In this document: one piece after another, positions 8,497 through 16,965 of the stretch | Numbering within the stretch: the stretch's first letter is position 1 | How the letters are laid out: each line of letters opens with the position of its first letter | Assembly (NCBI GenBank): GCA_007120385.1 | Contig: SKNT01000036.1 | Span: forward strand, 1-44,540 | Length of the DNA stretch: 44,540 nucleotides | DNA from: Balneolales bacterium | Lineage (GTDB): Bacteria > Bacteroidota > Rhodothermia > Balneolales > Natronogracilivirgulaceae | Reading direction: 5' to 3' | Made by a program: the position numbers and the translations under genes | The notes under the pieces: generated by a model | What the model was told of the DNA's origin: nothing | What the model saw: the letters and a program-made list of their open reading frames with translations, nothing else | Databases searched by the model: none

Positions 8497-8970
8497 TTCT
8501 CTCAGCTCTAGTGGGTGGTATCGTTCAGTGATCGCTGCACGGAAACAGCAAGTAAAAAAAAAGCAACCCTTTGCACACAGCCACCCCGCTTGTTTCGCAT
8601 GCGCTTGTGTGAAAAAGTCGCGTTGGTACGCAGCAATCATTCTCCAATGAAGGATTGGATCGCATCATCACAGTAAATGTCCGGATTGAAGAAGCTATCT
8701 TTGAGTCAGCATATATCAATTTCGTATTGTCGCCTATTTGATTACGATTTTCTTTGAAATACAATCCATTTTTTCACATACAGATCTGCATATATCAGTC
8801 AGCCGGAATTAGTGCATAATTTAACCGGAACCGTAATTTGACTGATTTTTTTACAGAAGCTAAAATTAAAAATTTTTTTCCGAATTTAATATCCCCCAGC
8901 AAAAGTTTTTTTTGTGTCTGTGAGGCAAAAACCGGATGCCGGTTAATTGAATGAAATAACTTTAATGTAA

Positions 8971-8999
8971 TTGAAATGTCCAGACATTTTCCCTATATA
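8971..8999 (+). promoter_or_regulatory. Candidate cfa promoter
   Basis: TTGAAA at 8971-8976 and TATATA at 8994-8999 are separated by exactly 17 bases, the standard housekeeping sigma spacing. Predicted start of transcription is about 9006, giving a leader of about 50 bases and a good Shine-Dalgarno (GAGGCGG) before the cfa ATG. Confidence 0.6.
8974..8989. promoter_or_regulatory. Palindromic operator candidate inside the cfa promoter
   Basis: AAATGTC-CA-GACATTT is a perfect 7-bp inverted repeat with a 2-base centre. It overlaps the -35 box and fills most of the spacer up to four bases before the -10 box. A dimeric repressor bound there would block polymerase. The regulator is not encoded next to it and cannot be named. 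Confidence 0.5.
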
Positions 9000-9055
9000 G
9001 ATACGTACAGGATGACACATATCGTATTCTGCTGACCAAACTGTGAGGCGGAAAA

Positions 9056-10171
9056 ATGGAAGTGTTCAAGAATAAGGTTCAAGAACTGTTGGATCTTGCA
9101 GACATCAGGATCAACGGAAGCCGCTCTTTTGATATGCAAGTCCACAACGATATGCTTTACCAGCGCATCTTTGCTGAAGGATCACTCGGTTTGGGCGAAT
9201 CATATATGGATGGGTGGTGGGATTGCGAGGCGCTTGATGAGTTTTTTTATCGCATTATGCATGCTGAACTGAACCGTCGTGTACGGCCGGTGCGGGAAGC
9301 GGCTACGCTGCTCAAAGCCATGATACTGAATCTGCAAAAACAGTCCCGCGCCTTTGAAATCGGCGAACACCATTATGATATTGGGGATGACCTTTACCAG
9401 GCCATGCTTGACCGGCGTATGATTTACAGCTGTGCCTTCTGGAAGAAATCACGCTCCCTGGACCAGGCTCAGGAGCAAAAATTGGACCTGATTTTTCGTA
9501 AACTTGGCCTCCAAAAAGGGATGAAGGTCCTGGATGTCGGGTGTGGATGGGGTGGTGCCCTGAAATATGCGGTAGAGAAGTTCGGCGTTACGGGGGTCGG
9601 TGTGACGGTTTCCATCAATCAGGCGCAGGCTGCAGAGCGAATCTGCCAAAACCTCCCGGTCGACATCCGTTTGCAGGATTACCGGGATCTGGGAGGCAGT
9701 TTCGACCGCATCTGGTCCATCGGCATGATCGAACATGTCGGTGTCAAAAACTACAGGACCTACATGCGGGTTATGCATACCTGTCTCAAACCGGACGGGC
9801 TGTTCCTGCTTCACACCATCGGAGGAAACCGCTCCGTGTATAAAACAGATGCCTGGACCGGGAAGTACATTTTCCCGAACTCGATGATTCCGTCGCTTCG
9901 CCAGCTGGCCCTGGCATGGGAGGATCTTTTTGTAGTTGAAGACCTGCATAACATCGGCATTAATTACACTAAGACACTGAAGCAATGGCATCGGAATGTT
10001 GAACGGCACCGTGAAAAGCTTGGCGACAAATACAGCAACAGGTTTTTCCGGATGTGGCGCTATTACCTGCTGAGCTGTGCCGGCACATTCCGCGCCCGCA
10101 GGCTGAATGTGTGGCAAATTGTACTCTCTCCGGGTGGGATGCCGGGCGGATACGAAGCGGTCAGGTGGTGA
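9056..10171 (+). CDS. cfa: Cyclopropane-fatty-acyl-phospholipid synthase
   Basis: The 371-residue enzyme methylenates unsaturated acyl chains of membrane phospholipids using S-adenosylmethionine. The N-terminal lipid-binding part contains GSLGLGESYMDGWWDC; the SAM site VLDVGCGWGG is at 158-167; YSCAFW, GMIEHVG and the C-terminal LSCAGTFRARRLNVWQ, with the conserved Cys341, match the active-site set of CFA synthases. Length fits the family. It starts at the ATG behind a clear GAGGCGG. Its stop overlaps the end of holA, which converges on it, by 11 bases. Expression is probably controlled through the palindrome in its promoter. SAM use is shared with the nearby speD, but no pathway link is implied. 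Confidence 0.95.
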   Translation: MEVFKNKVQELLDLADIRINGSRSFDMQVHNDMLYQRIFAEGSLGLGESYMDGWWDCEALDEFFYRIMHAELNRRVRPVREAATLLKAMILNLQKQSRAFEIGEHHYDIGDDLYQAMLDRRMIYSCAFWKKSRSLDQAQEQKLDLIFRKLGLQKGMKVLDVGCGWGGALKYAVEKFGVTGVGVTVSINQAQAAERICQNLPVDIRLQDYRDLGGSFDRIWSIGMIEHVGVKNYRTYMRVMHTCLKPDGLFLLHTIGGNRSVYKTDAWTGKYIFPNSMIPSLRQLALAWEDLFVVEDLHNIGINYTKTLKQWHRNVERHREKLGDKYSNRFFRMWRYYLLSCAGTFRARRLNVWQIVLSPGGMPGGYEAVRW

Positions 10172-11276
10172 TCTTTTTGACGGTCATGAGCAGGATGGCC
10201 TCCGGGCTCTGGCGGCTGAATCCTTTTATGGCCTTGTCGGCATCCAGCAGCACTTCAAAAAGCCAGGGACAGGCAGAGAGTGGGAACTGGCGTCCGGCCC
10301 TGGCCAGTTTTTCGTAATAGTAAGTGCTCTTGATGGAAGCCGCATCGCGAATCTGGGCTGGGGTCAGGCCCTTGCGTGCCAGTCGCTGGATGTGCCATAA
10401 TTTTCCAAAGACCGCATACAGATAGCTGATGATCCTTATCACTTCACCGGCCTGGTTATCCGCTCTTTTCATCATCTGGTGCGCAATCATCATGGCCTTG
10501 CCGGTATTCTTCTCGAAGAGGGCGTCCTGAAAATCGAACATGGTGAATTCCCGGGACAGGCCCACCAGCTCCCTGACATCCGAATCGCTCACAGGGCGGT
10601 CTTCCTTCCATCCGGAGGCAAGTTTCTCAATTTCCACCGTAAGCTGCTGAAGGTGATTGCCCACATGAAATGCCAGCAGCTGAACGGCCTGGTCTTCAAA
10701 TGCAAGCTGGTGCTCCATGGTTGCCCAGTCCATGATCCACTTCGGCAACTGCATCTCATCCACCAGATCAAAGGCATGTGATGTCACCGTATTTCCCTTC
10801 CTGAGGGCGGCACCGATTTTCGTATTGGCGGCCGGACGTTTTTCGTTGGTCAGAAACAGCAGTGTGGATGGGTTGGGCTGTTTCAGATAGGCTATCAGGT
10901 CATCGGGAGAACCCCCGCCCCCGCCGGCAGTATCCAGGGAAGTCTCGCCGGACTGATCATTTTCCTGTTCCGCCTCACCCTGGCGCGGATCGAACATCTT
11001 CATGAAATCGCGCACGATTACGGCACGGCGTTCGGCCATCATGGGGAAACTGCGGCACATGGTAATCACTTTGTCCACTTTCACCTCGTCGCCGTAAAGA
11101 ATATCCAGGTTGAAATCCCTGGCTTCTTCGGGAATCACGGCTATTGCTGCCTCCTGCAGCCGATCCAGGAAGAAGGTTTCCTCTCCGAAAAAAGCATAGA
11201 CCGGCTTGATCTCCGTACCGCGGAGCTCATCCAGAAAAGACTTGTAGTCACTCAGGCTGGACGATCTTTTTGCCAT
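10161..11276 (-). CDS. holA: DNA polymerase III subunit delta
   Basis: The 371-residue clamp-loader delta subunit opens the beta clamp for loading onto primed DNA. The start of the AAA+-like domain is recognisable (PVYAFFGEETFFLDRL, residues about 25-40), followed by FNLDILYGDE, the helical collar with VQLLAFHVGNHLQQLTVEIEKLA, and the C-terminal DALFEKNTGKAMM and EVIRIISYLYAVFGKLW. Residues about 101-126 form a Glu/Gly-rich linker (AEQENDQSGETS... GGGGGS) not usual in the family. It follows asnS by 38 bases on the same strand and its end overlaps cfa convergently. Confidence 0.9.
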   Translation of the reverse strand: MAKRSSSLSDYKSFLDELRGTEIKPVYAFFGEETFFLDRLQEAAIAVIPEEARDFNLDILYGDEVKVDKVITMCRSFPMMAERRAVIVRDFMKMFDPRQGEAEQENDQSGETSLDTAGGGGGSPDDLIAYLKQPNPSTLLFLTNEKRPAANTKIGAALRKGNTVTSHAFDLVDEMQLPKWIMDWATMEHQLAFEDQAVQLLAFHVGNHLQQLTVEIEKLASGWKEDRPVSDSDVRELVGLSREFTMFDFQDALFEKNTGKAMMIAHQMMKRADNQAGEVIRIISYLYAVFGKLWHIQRLARKGLTPAQIRDAASIKSTYYYEKLARAGRQFPLSACPWLFEVLLDADKAIKGFSRQSPEAILLMTVKKITT

Positions 11277-11314
11277 GGCTGTCAGGAAAAATTATGCGGA
11301 TGTGAATGATGTGA

Positions 11315-12844
11315 CTAAGGATAAAGCCGGCCCATCATCCGGGGAAACGGTATGGTTTCACGAACATGTTTCAAGCCGCAGAGCCAGGCAACGGTGCGTT
11401 CCAGCCCCAGTCCAAATCCCGAATGCGGAACCGAACCGTATCTGCGCAGATCCAGGTACCAACGGAACTGCTCCTGGGGAAGATTGTGCTCCCTGATTCT
11501 CTCCAGCAGGATTTCGAGGTTGTCTTCTCGCTGGCCGCCGCCAATAATCTCGCCGTAACCCTCCGGAGCGATCATGTCCACGCCCAGGGCCACTTTATCG
11601 TTCTCGGAATCACGTTTCATGTAGAACGCCTTCACTTCCGCAGGATACCCGTATACCATCACCGGAGTGGGGTCATCCATTGTTAGCAGTGTTTCGTCGC
11701 TTCCTCCGAAATCTTCTCCCCATTTCTTTTCAAGCGCCGATTTCTTCCAGACCGGAATGTTGCGCAAGTCTTCCTCTACCTGGTCCAGGCGGGCGTTGAT
11801 ATCGCCTCTGCGGCGATCGATCTGGAACTTTCGACCTTTTTTGGCCTGACCGAACTCCGCGTCGAGAGATGCCAGTTCTTTTCTGAGGGATTCGGCTTCC
11901 GCTTTGCGTTCGCGCTCCATGCCATCCAGCCGGTCCTGCATGGCCGGCGAGTTGAGGCGTGCAACCGCATCCGTATAGCTGATGCGCGGGAACGGCGCCT
12001 TTACCTGCTCCAGTTTTGCGACATCCCGCTCGAGAATCTCAAGTTCTTCCCGATTTAGTTTGACGACTTCCTGCACCAGAAACTCCACCAGCTCCTCGGC
12101 AAGGTCCATGTTCATGTTCAGGTCGTAGTATGCCATCTCCGGCTCTATCATCCAGAATTCGGTGAGGTGCCGGCGAGTCTTGCTTTTTTCCGCGCGGAAA
12201 GTGGGTCCGAACGTGTAAATTCTGCCGTGCGCCATGGCCATGGCTTCGCCATAGAGCTGTCCGGACTGGGTCAGGTAGGCCTTCCGGTCAAAATAGTCGG
12301 TTTCAAACAGGTTGGTTGTCCCTTCCGCTGCATTTCCTGTGAAAATGGGGGCATCCATTTGAATGAAACTCTTTTCCTGGAAGAACCGGTGGATAGCGTA
12401 GATGATGGTGTTGCGCACCCTCATGGCCGCCCATTGCTTGCGGCTGCGAAGCCACAGGTGCCGGTGTTCCATCAGGAATTCAATGCCGTGTTCCTTGGGG
12501 GTAATGGGATACTCCTCGGCCTGGGAAACCACCTTCAGACCGCTGACATGGAGTTCATGGCCACCCAAACTTCGTTCATCAGCTTGCACGATACCCGTGA
12601 TTTCGATGGCACTTTCCTGCTGAAGGGACAGGGCTGTTTCCCAGACAGGTTCCGGGACGTCATCCTGCGCCACTATAGACTGGCACAGCCCGGTGCCATC
12701 CCTGACAATAATGAATATCAGTTTCTTGCTGGTGCGGATATTGTATACCCAACCCTTCAGGGTTGCCGCTTCCCCGGCATATTTCGAGATTTCATTGATG
12801 TACACCATATAATAGTATCCGTTTGGTTCGATCAGTTTCGTCAT
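11315..12844 (-). CDS. asnS: Asparaginyl-tRNA synthetase
   Basis: A class IIb synthetase of 509 residues that charges tRNA-Asn. The N-terminal OB-fold anticodon-binding domain (LKGWVYNIRTSKKLIFIIVRDGTG) is followed by the catalytic core with motif 2 (FRAEKSKTRRHLTEFWMIEPE region, 216-236) and motif 3 (GFGLGLERTVAWLCG, 476-490); the ending ETIPFPRMMGRLYP is typical of AsnRS. Bacterial AsnRS is usually about 465 residues; the extra length is a charged, coiled-coil-like insertion at about 300-370. The ATG at 12808 (residue 13) may be the true start, as the first 12 residues look uninformative. It lies between an M16 peptidase gene and holA on the same strand. Confidence 0.95.
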   Translation of the reverse strand: MTKLIEPNGYYYMVYINEISKYAGEAATLKGWVYNIRTSKKLIFIIVRDGTGLCQSIVAQDDVPEPVWETALSLQQESAIEITGIVQADERSLGGHELHVSGLKVVSQAEEYPITPKEHGIEFLMEHRHLWLRSRKQWAAMRVRNTIIYAIHRFFQEKSFIQMDAPIFTGNAAEGTTNLFETDYFDRKAYLTQSGQLYGEAMAMAHGRIYTFGPTFRAEKSKTRRHLTEFWMIEPEMAYYDLNMNMDLAEELVEFLVQEVVKLNREELEILERDVAKLEQVKAPFPRISYTDAVARLNSPAMQDRLDGMERERKAEAESLRKELASLDAEFGQAKKGRKFQIDRRRGDINARLDQVEEDLRNIPVWKKSALEKKWGEDFGGSDETLLTMDDPTPVMVYGYPAEVKAFYMKRDSENDKVALGVDMIAPEGYGEIIGGGQREDNLEILLERIREHNLPQEQFRWYLDLRRYGSVPHSGFGLGLERTVAWLCGLKHVRETIPFPRMMGRLYP

Positions 12845-12923
12845 GCCGATCGAAAATCAGAGCTGCCGGAAGTGCTTTCCGTTAATGGTGACCCACATGC
12901 TGCATGCCAGATGCACAGGCGGG

Positions 12924-14186
12924 TTAGTCCTGCCCTGATTTTTCCTTTTCTTCCGGCATGAGTACGGTTTCGGTAAATTGTTTTTCGTCAAAAAAGGTCT
13001 CACAAAGATCGCGAATTTGTGCAGCATCCGCACTGTCAATCTCTGCCACCAGTTCGTCGAGTGTAATGTAGCGATCGTAGAAAATTTCGCTTTTTGCGAG
13101 ACGGGTCATCCGGTTGCTCATGCTTTCCTGTGCCAGCAGCAGTTTCCCTTTCAGTTGCGATTTTGCCTCATCCAGTTCTTTTTGCGGAATAAGATCGCTG
13201 CTAAGGCGTCGCAGTTCCTTAAGTACCAGTTCCCGCACATGATCCAGATACTCCCTGTCGGTTCCCGCATAGATTCCGAACAGGCCGCTGTCACGAAATG
13301 CTTCCATAAAAGACTGAATGTGATAGCAGTAGCCGTATTTTTCACGGATGTTCTGGTGCAGCCGGGAGCTCATGCCGGAACCAAGCACGGTATTGGCCAG
13401 GAGCAGTTTGTACCGGTCCGGATCCACGGCGGAAAGCGCCCGCCTCCCCAGCATGAAATGCGTCTGCTCAATGGGACGCCTGATTAAGGACTTGCTGGGC
13501 TTGTAATCCGTCATTGGCTGGTCGCCGTTTGCTACAAACTCTAAGTCCATCGGCTGGAAATATTTTTCTACCAGCCGGACGACCTGCTCATGTTCCGCAT
13601 TGCCGGCCACGGCTATGATCACGTTCATGGGGTGGTAGTGTTCCCGCATGTAGGTGAAGAGCGTCTCACGGTCCAACCCCGATACTGTGGTTTCGTATCC
13701 GATGATGGGACGTCCCAGCGGATGCGGAAGGAAAAGCTGCTTGTGGAATTCCTCAAAGATGAAATCTTCCGGATTGTCACGGTACATTTTCATCTCCTCA
13801 ATGACCACCTTCTTCTCCTTCTCGATCTCCTCCTCAGGAAAGCGTGAATGAAGCACCATGTCCGTTAGCACATCCAGGGCGGTATCCAGCTCGGTATCCA
13901 GGCATCTGGCATAGTAGCAGGTGAGTTCCGGTGAGGTAAAGGCATTCAGATACCCTCCTACGGCTTCCATGCTCAGGGCAATATCGTAGGCAGAGCGCTT
14001 TTCTGTTCCCTTGAAGAGCATGTGTTCCAGAAAATGGGTAATGCCGGCTTCAGGATCTTTTTCATGCCGGCTGCCGGTCTTGACCCAAATGCCCACCGAG
14101 AGACTGCGTACGGTTCGAATGGACTCGGTTGCAATGCGCAGGCCGTTGGGCAATACCGTTTTCTGAATCCGATCGGAAGTGCTCAT
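12924..14186 (-). CDS. M16-family zinc peptidase (processing-peptidase-like)
   Basis: The 420-residue protein is a single-unit M16B peptidase. The inverted zinc motif HxxEH is intact (His51, Glu54, His55 in THFLEHMLFKGT), and the third ligand Glu131 sits exactly 76 residues after His55 (VIEEMKMYRDNPED), as in mitochondrial processing peptidase and its bacterial relatives. GYLNAFTSPELTCYYA and the C-terminal GSGMSSRLHQNIREKYGYCY are also family blocks. No signal peptide is seen, so it is probably cytosolic. Downstream of pnp after a terminator, upstream of asnS; the pnp-M16 neighbourhood is common in bacteria. Confidence 0.93.
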   Translation of the reverse strand: MSTSDRIQKTVLPNGLRIATESIRTVRSLSVGIWVKTGSRHEKDPEAGITHFLEHMLFKGTEKRSAYDIALSMEAVGGYLNAFTSPELTCYYARCLDTELDTALDVLTDMVLHSRFPEEEIEKEKKVVIEEMKMYRDNPEDFIFEEFHKQLFLPHPLGRPIIGYETTVSGLDRETLFTYMREHYHPMNVIIAVAGNAEHEQVVRLVEKYFQPMDLEFVANGDQPMTDYKPSKSLIRRPIEQTHFMLGRRALSAVDPDRYKLLLANTVLGSGMSSRLHQNIREKYGYCYHIQSFMEAFRDSGLFGIYAGTDREYLDHVRELVLKELRRLSSDLIPQKELDEAKSQLKGKLLLAQESMSNRMTRLAKSEIFYDRYITLDELVAEIDSADAAQIRDLCETFFDEKQFTETVLMPEEKEKSGQD

Positions 14187-14246
14187 ACAAGAGATTATTT
14201 TTCAGGGATGTTTGTTTCCGGATTAGGTACAAGTGCCCAAATATAC

Positions 14247-14279
14247 AAAAAGCGTCACCATAATATGGCGACGCTTTTT
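14247..14279 (-). terminator. Intrinsic terminator after pnp
   Basis: A 10-bp perfect stem, AAAAAGCGTC at 14247-14256 and GACGCTTTTT at 14270-14279, with an inner CCA/TGG extension, gives a T-run on either strand. It lies between the pnp stop and the M16 start, so it most likely ends the pnp transcript on the minus strand. Confidence 0.85.
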
Positions 14280-14364
14280 GACACTTTTCAGTGGATGCGG
14301 GATCTTCCGTGTATATGGCTGGGCCAGAGTAACCCCGTCAACCGGTGACATCAACTCCCCTGCT

Positions 14365-16464
14365 CTACTCTTTGGGGAGAAGTGCTTTTCTCGAAAGCCG
14401 GAGTTTGCCGCCATCTTCCACTTTCAGCAGCTTCACCTCGATCTGATCACCTTCGGAAAGCACATCGCTAACCTTGTTGATCCGTTTGTGATCGATTTCG
14501 GAAATGTGCAGAAGGCCATCGCGCCCGGGAAGGATCTCAACGAATGCGCCGTATTCCTTGATGGAGCGTACTGTACCCGTGTATATTTCCCCCTCCTCAA
14601 GATCACCGGTTATGGCCTTGATCTTCTGGATGGCAGCTTCGATTTTTTCCCGGCTGTCGGCAGAAATGGTGACAACGCCCTTGTTGCCGACCTCCTCGAT
14701 CATCAACTCGGCTCCGGTTTCACGCTGAATGGACTGAATTACTTTTCCACCCGGACCGATGATGCCTCCAATCTGATCCACATCGACTTCGATTTTCTCG
14801 AATGACGGGGCATATTGGGATATTTCCGGACGCGGTGCGGAGATGCTTTCGGCCATTTTTTCAAGAATGTGGAGCCGTCCCTCGCGGGCCTGCTGCAGGG
14901 CCTCCACCATCACTTCGTAAGAGATGCCCTTGACCTTGATGTCCATCTGGCAGGCGGTGATGCCATCTGCCGTTCCGGTGACTTTGAAGTCCATGTCGCC
15001 CATGTGGTCTTCCTCTCCCTGGATATCAGAAAGTACAACATGCTTGCCGTCGCCCACGATCATTCCCATGGCAATTCCTGCCACCGGCTTTTTCACGGGG
15101 ACTCCTGCATCCATAAGAGCCATGGAACCGCCGCAGACCGAAGCCATGGACGAGGAACCGTTGGACTCAAGGACGTCAGAGACAACCCGGATCGTGTAAT
15201 CAAAATCATCGGTGCTGGGAACCATTTTTTTCAGGGCCCGCTCGGCAAGGTTGCCGTGACCGATCTCGCGGCGCGATACGCCACGCATAAACTTGACTTC
15301 GCCGGTGCAATACGGCGGGAAATTGTAATCCAGCATGAAGCGCTTGGAGCTGTTGTAGAACAGCGTATCGATCATCTGCTCGTCGCGCTTGGTTCCGAGT
15401 GTCACTGATACCAGTGCCTGGGTTTCGCCACGTGTAAAGATGGCGGAACCATGCGTACGCGGAAGATAACCGACTTCGGTCCAGATTGGGCGGATATCGC
15501 CAGGCTTGCGGCCGTCAATTCTCTGGTCTTCTTCAAGAAGCACCTTGCGCATTGCCTCTTTTTGAATGTCGTAGCACACTTCAGATATTGCATCTTCCTG
15601 CTCCGGGTACTCTTCTGCCAGAGCTTCTTTCACTTCCGTGCGGATCTCTTTTCCAGCCAGTCCATAATCTTTCTTTGACAGCTTCTGGCGGCTTATCTCC
15701 AGGAACCGGTCGCCGACCAGTTCCCGCACTTTGGTATCAAGCTCAGGGTCAGTGGCGGATTCCGGCTTTTCCCATTTATCCTTGCCGAACTCCTTTTGCA
15801 GATCCAGTTGGAACTGGCAGAGTTTTTTGATGGCTTCATGCCCCAGGCGGATGGCTTCTACCATATCCTCTTCGGATGCTTCCAGCATCTCGCCTTCGAC
15901 CATCACCACACTTTCCATTGTACCACCGATGGTCATTTCGATGTCGGCGGCTTTGAGTTCACTTACGGTGGGGTTGATCACCGGTTCACCATTGATCCGG
16001 GCAACACGTACCTGGGCCATCGGGCCTTCAAAGGGAATGTCAGACAATGTCAGTGAGAGCGATGCCGCTACGGCGCCAATCACGTCTCCATCGTTCTCTC
16101 CATCTGAGGAAAAAACCTGGCAGATGACCTGGGTCTCGTTCATGAAACCGTCGGGGAAAAGCGGACGGATGGTCCGGTCGATCAATCGTGCGGATAAAAT
16201 TTCTTTTTCGGAAGGACGTCCTTCTCTTTTTATGAAACCGCCGGGAAATTTACCACCGGCGGCAAAGGTTTCCCTGAATTCCACGGTCAGCGGAAAAAAT
16301 GGCTGGCCTGGCTTTGCCTCACGGGCAGCGGTGGCCGTGGCCATTACAACAGTATCTCCAATGCGTACAAACGAACTGCCGTTTGCCAGTTTTGCAAGTC
16401 TTCCGGTATCAACAGTCAGCTCTTTACCGGGTGCGTATTCAATCGTTCTAAAATCAGCTTTCAT
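14365..16464 (-). CDS. pnp: Polyribonucleotide nucleotidyltransferase
   Basis: From the ATG at 16464 the protein has 699 residues, the normal PNPase length; the open frame continues to 16554 but those 30 residues are not PNPase-like and overlap the promoter. The enzyme degrades RNA 3'-to-5' with phosphate. Two RNase PH domains are visible (first with FFPLTVEFRETFAAGGKFPGGF; second with VTLGTKRD, FMLDYNFPPYCTGE and GDMDFKVTGT), then a KH domain (IIGPGGKVIQSI) and a C-terminal S1 domain (GTVRSIKEYGAFVEILPGRDGLLHIS shown in part). rpsO lies directly upstream, the conserved rpsO-pnp order; a terminator and a new promoter lie between them. Confidence 0.98.
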   Translation of the reverse strand: MKADFRTIEYAPGKELTVDTGRLAKLANGSSFVRIGDTVVMATATAAREAKPGQPFFPLTVEFRETFAAGGKFPGGFIKREGRPSEKEILSARLIDRTIRPLFPDGFMNETQVICQVFSSDGENDGDVIGAVAASLSLTLSDIPFEGPMAQVRVARINGEPVINPTVSELKAADIEMTIGGTMESVVMVEGEMLEASEEDMVEAIRLGHEAIKKLCQFQLDLQKEFGKDKWEKPESATDPELDTKVRELVGDRFLEISRQKLSKKDYGLAGKEIRTEVKEALAEEYPEQEDAISEVCYDIQKEAMRKVLLEEDQRIDGRKPGDIRPIWTEVGYLPRTHGSAIFTRGETQALVSVTLGTKRDEQMIDTLFYNSSKRFMLDYNFPPYCTGEVKFMRGVSRREIGHGNLAERALKKMVPSTDDFDYTIRVVSDVLESNGSSSMASVCGGSMALMDAGVPVKKPVAGIAMGMIVGDGKHVVLSDIQGEEDHMGDMDFKVTGTADGITACQMDIKVKGISYEVMVEALQQAREGRLHILEKMAESISAPRPEISQYAPSFEKIEVDVDQIGGIIGPGGKVIQSIQRETGAELMIEEVGNKGVVTISADSREKIEAAIQKIKAITGDLEEGEIYTGTVRSIKEYGAFVEILPGRDGLLHISEIDHKRINKVSDVLSEGDQIEVKLLKVEDGGKLRLSRKALLPKE

Positions 16465-16494
16465 AGTTGTTTTTCTCGTCTTCTTTCTTCTATT

Positions 16495-16523
16495 AGCGTA
16501 CGTGCAATAACCGGATGTGTCAA
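16495..16523 (-). promoter_or_regulatory. pnp promoter
   Basis: On the minus strand TTGACA (16523-16518) and TACGCT (16500-16495) are separated by 17 bases. A purine-rich stretch before the ATG at 16464 (AGAAGAAAGAAGACGAG) can serve for ribosome binding. The -35 box is perfect; the -10 is weaker. Confidence 0.55.
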
Positions 16524-16595
16524 TTTCCACTCCATGCCAAACACCCTGAGGCATGTGTCCGGTCGAATGCGGGTATTTTGGGTGTCATATACAAG

Positions 16596-16621
16596 AAAGG
16601 CACGAGGAATGTCGTGCCTTT
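16596..16621 (-). terminator. Intrinsic terminator after rpsO
   Basis: A 10-bp stem, AAAGGCACGA at 16596-16605 and TCGTGCCTTT at 16612-16621, with a 6-base loop, lies 9 bases after the rpsO stop on the minus strand. The T-run after the stem is short and interrupted (TTTCTT), so read-through into pnp is possible. Confidence 0.75.
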
Positions 16622-16629
16622 TTGTAATA

Positions 16630-16899
16630 TCATTTCCGGATACCAAGCTCCTTGATCAGTTTCCGATATCCTTCAATATCTTTCTTCATTACATAATTGA
16701 GAAGGCGGCGGCGCTTGCCAACCAGACGCAACAGTCCAAGACGGGTGGAATGGTCTTTCTTGTGGGTCTTGAGGTGATCGGTCAGCCTGTTGATCCGCTC
16801 AGTAAAAAGCGCAATTTGCGCTTCCGGTGATCCGGTATCTTCAGGAGTTTTACCGAATTTCTCAAAAATTTCTTTCTTTTCTTCTGTCGTGATATTCAT
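16630..16899 (-). CDS. rpsO: 30S ribosomal protein S15
   Basis: At 89 residues it matches S15 throughout: [47 protein letters not shown] (both shown in part) and the C-terminal [13 protein letters not shown]15 binds 16S rRNA helices 20-22 early in 30S assembly. It lies between ribF and pnp, and a terminator follows. A 10-bp palindrome (TAGCATGCTA, 16924-16933) sits in its leader; S15 often represses its own translation through leader structure, but nothing here proves it. Confidence 0.98.
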   Translation of the reverse strand: MNITTEEKKEIFEKFGKTPEDTGSPEAQIALFTERINRLTDHLKTHKKDHSTRLGLLRLVGKRRRLLNYVMKKDIEGYRKLIKELGIRK

Positions 16900-16965
16900 A
16901 TGAAAAATTTCCGCTTTAGATTATAGCATGCTAAAGTAGATGGTGGTTTTAATGAGATTTGCAAT

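Larger units (their letters stand above)
8497..9055. other. AT-rich divergent intergenic region between speD and cfa
   Basis: About 560 bases without a convincing gene on either strand. The part from about 8690 to 9000 is clearly richer in A and T than the surroundings. It must hold the speD promoter on the minus strand, for which I see no convincing match, and it holds the cfa promoter and palindrome described separately. Short open frames here (for example on the minus strand up to 8764) have no protein-like features. Confidence 0.6.

Noticed and set aside
8497-8640. Longer speD reading frame starting at 8640
   Set aside because: The extra 48 residues do not resemble SpeD, contain a Phe/Cys run, and a normal-length start with a purine-rich upstream stretch lies at 8496.
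16924-16933. 10-bp palindrome TAGCATGCTA in the rpsO leader as a regulator site
   Set aside because: Too short and isolated, with no recognisable promoter around it; noted in the rpsO entry only.
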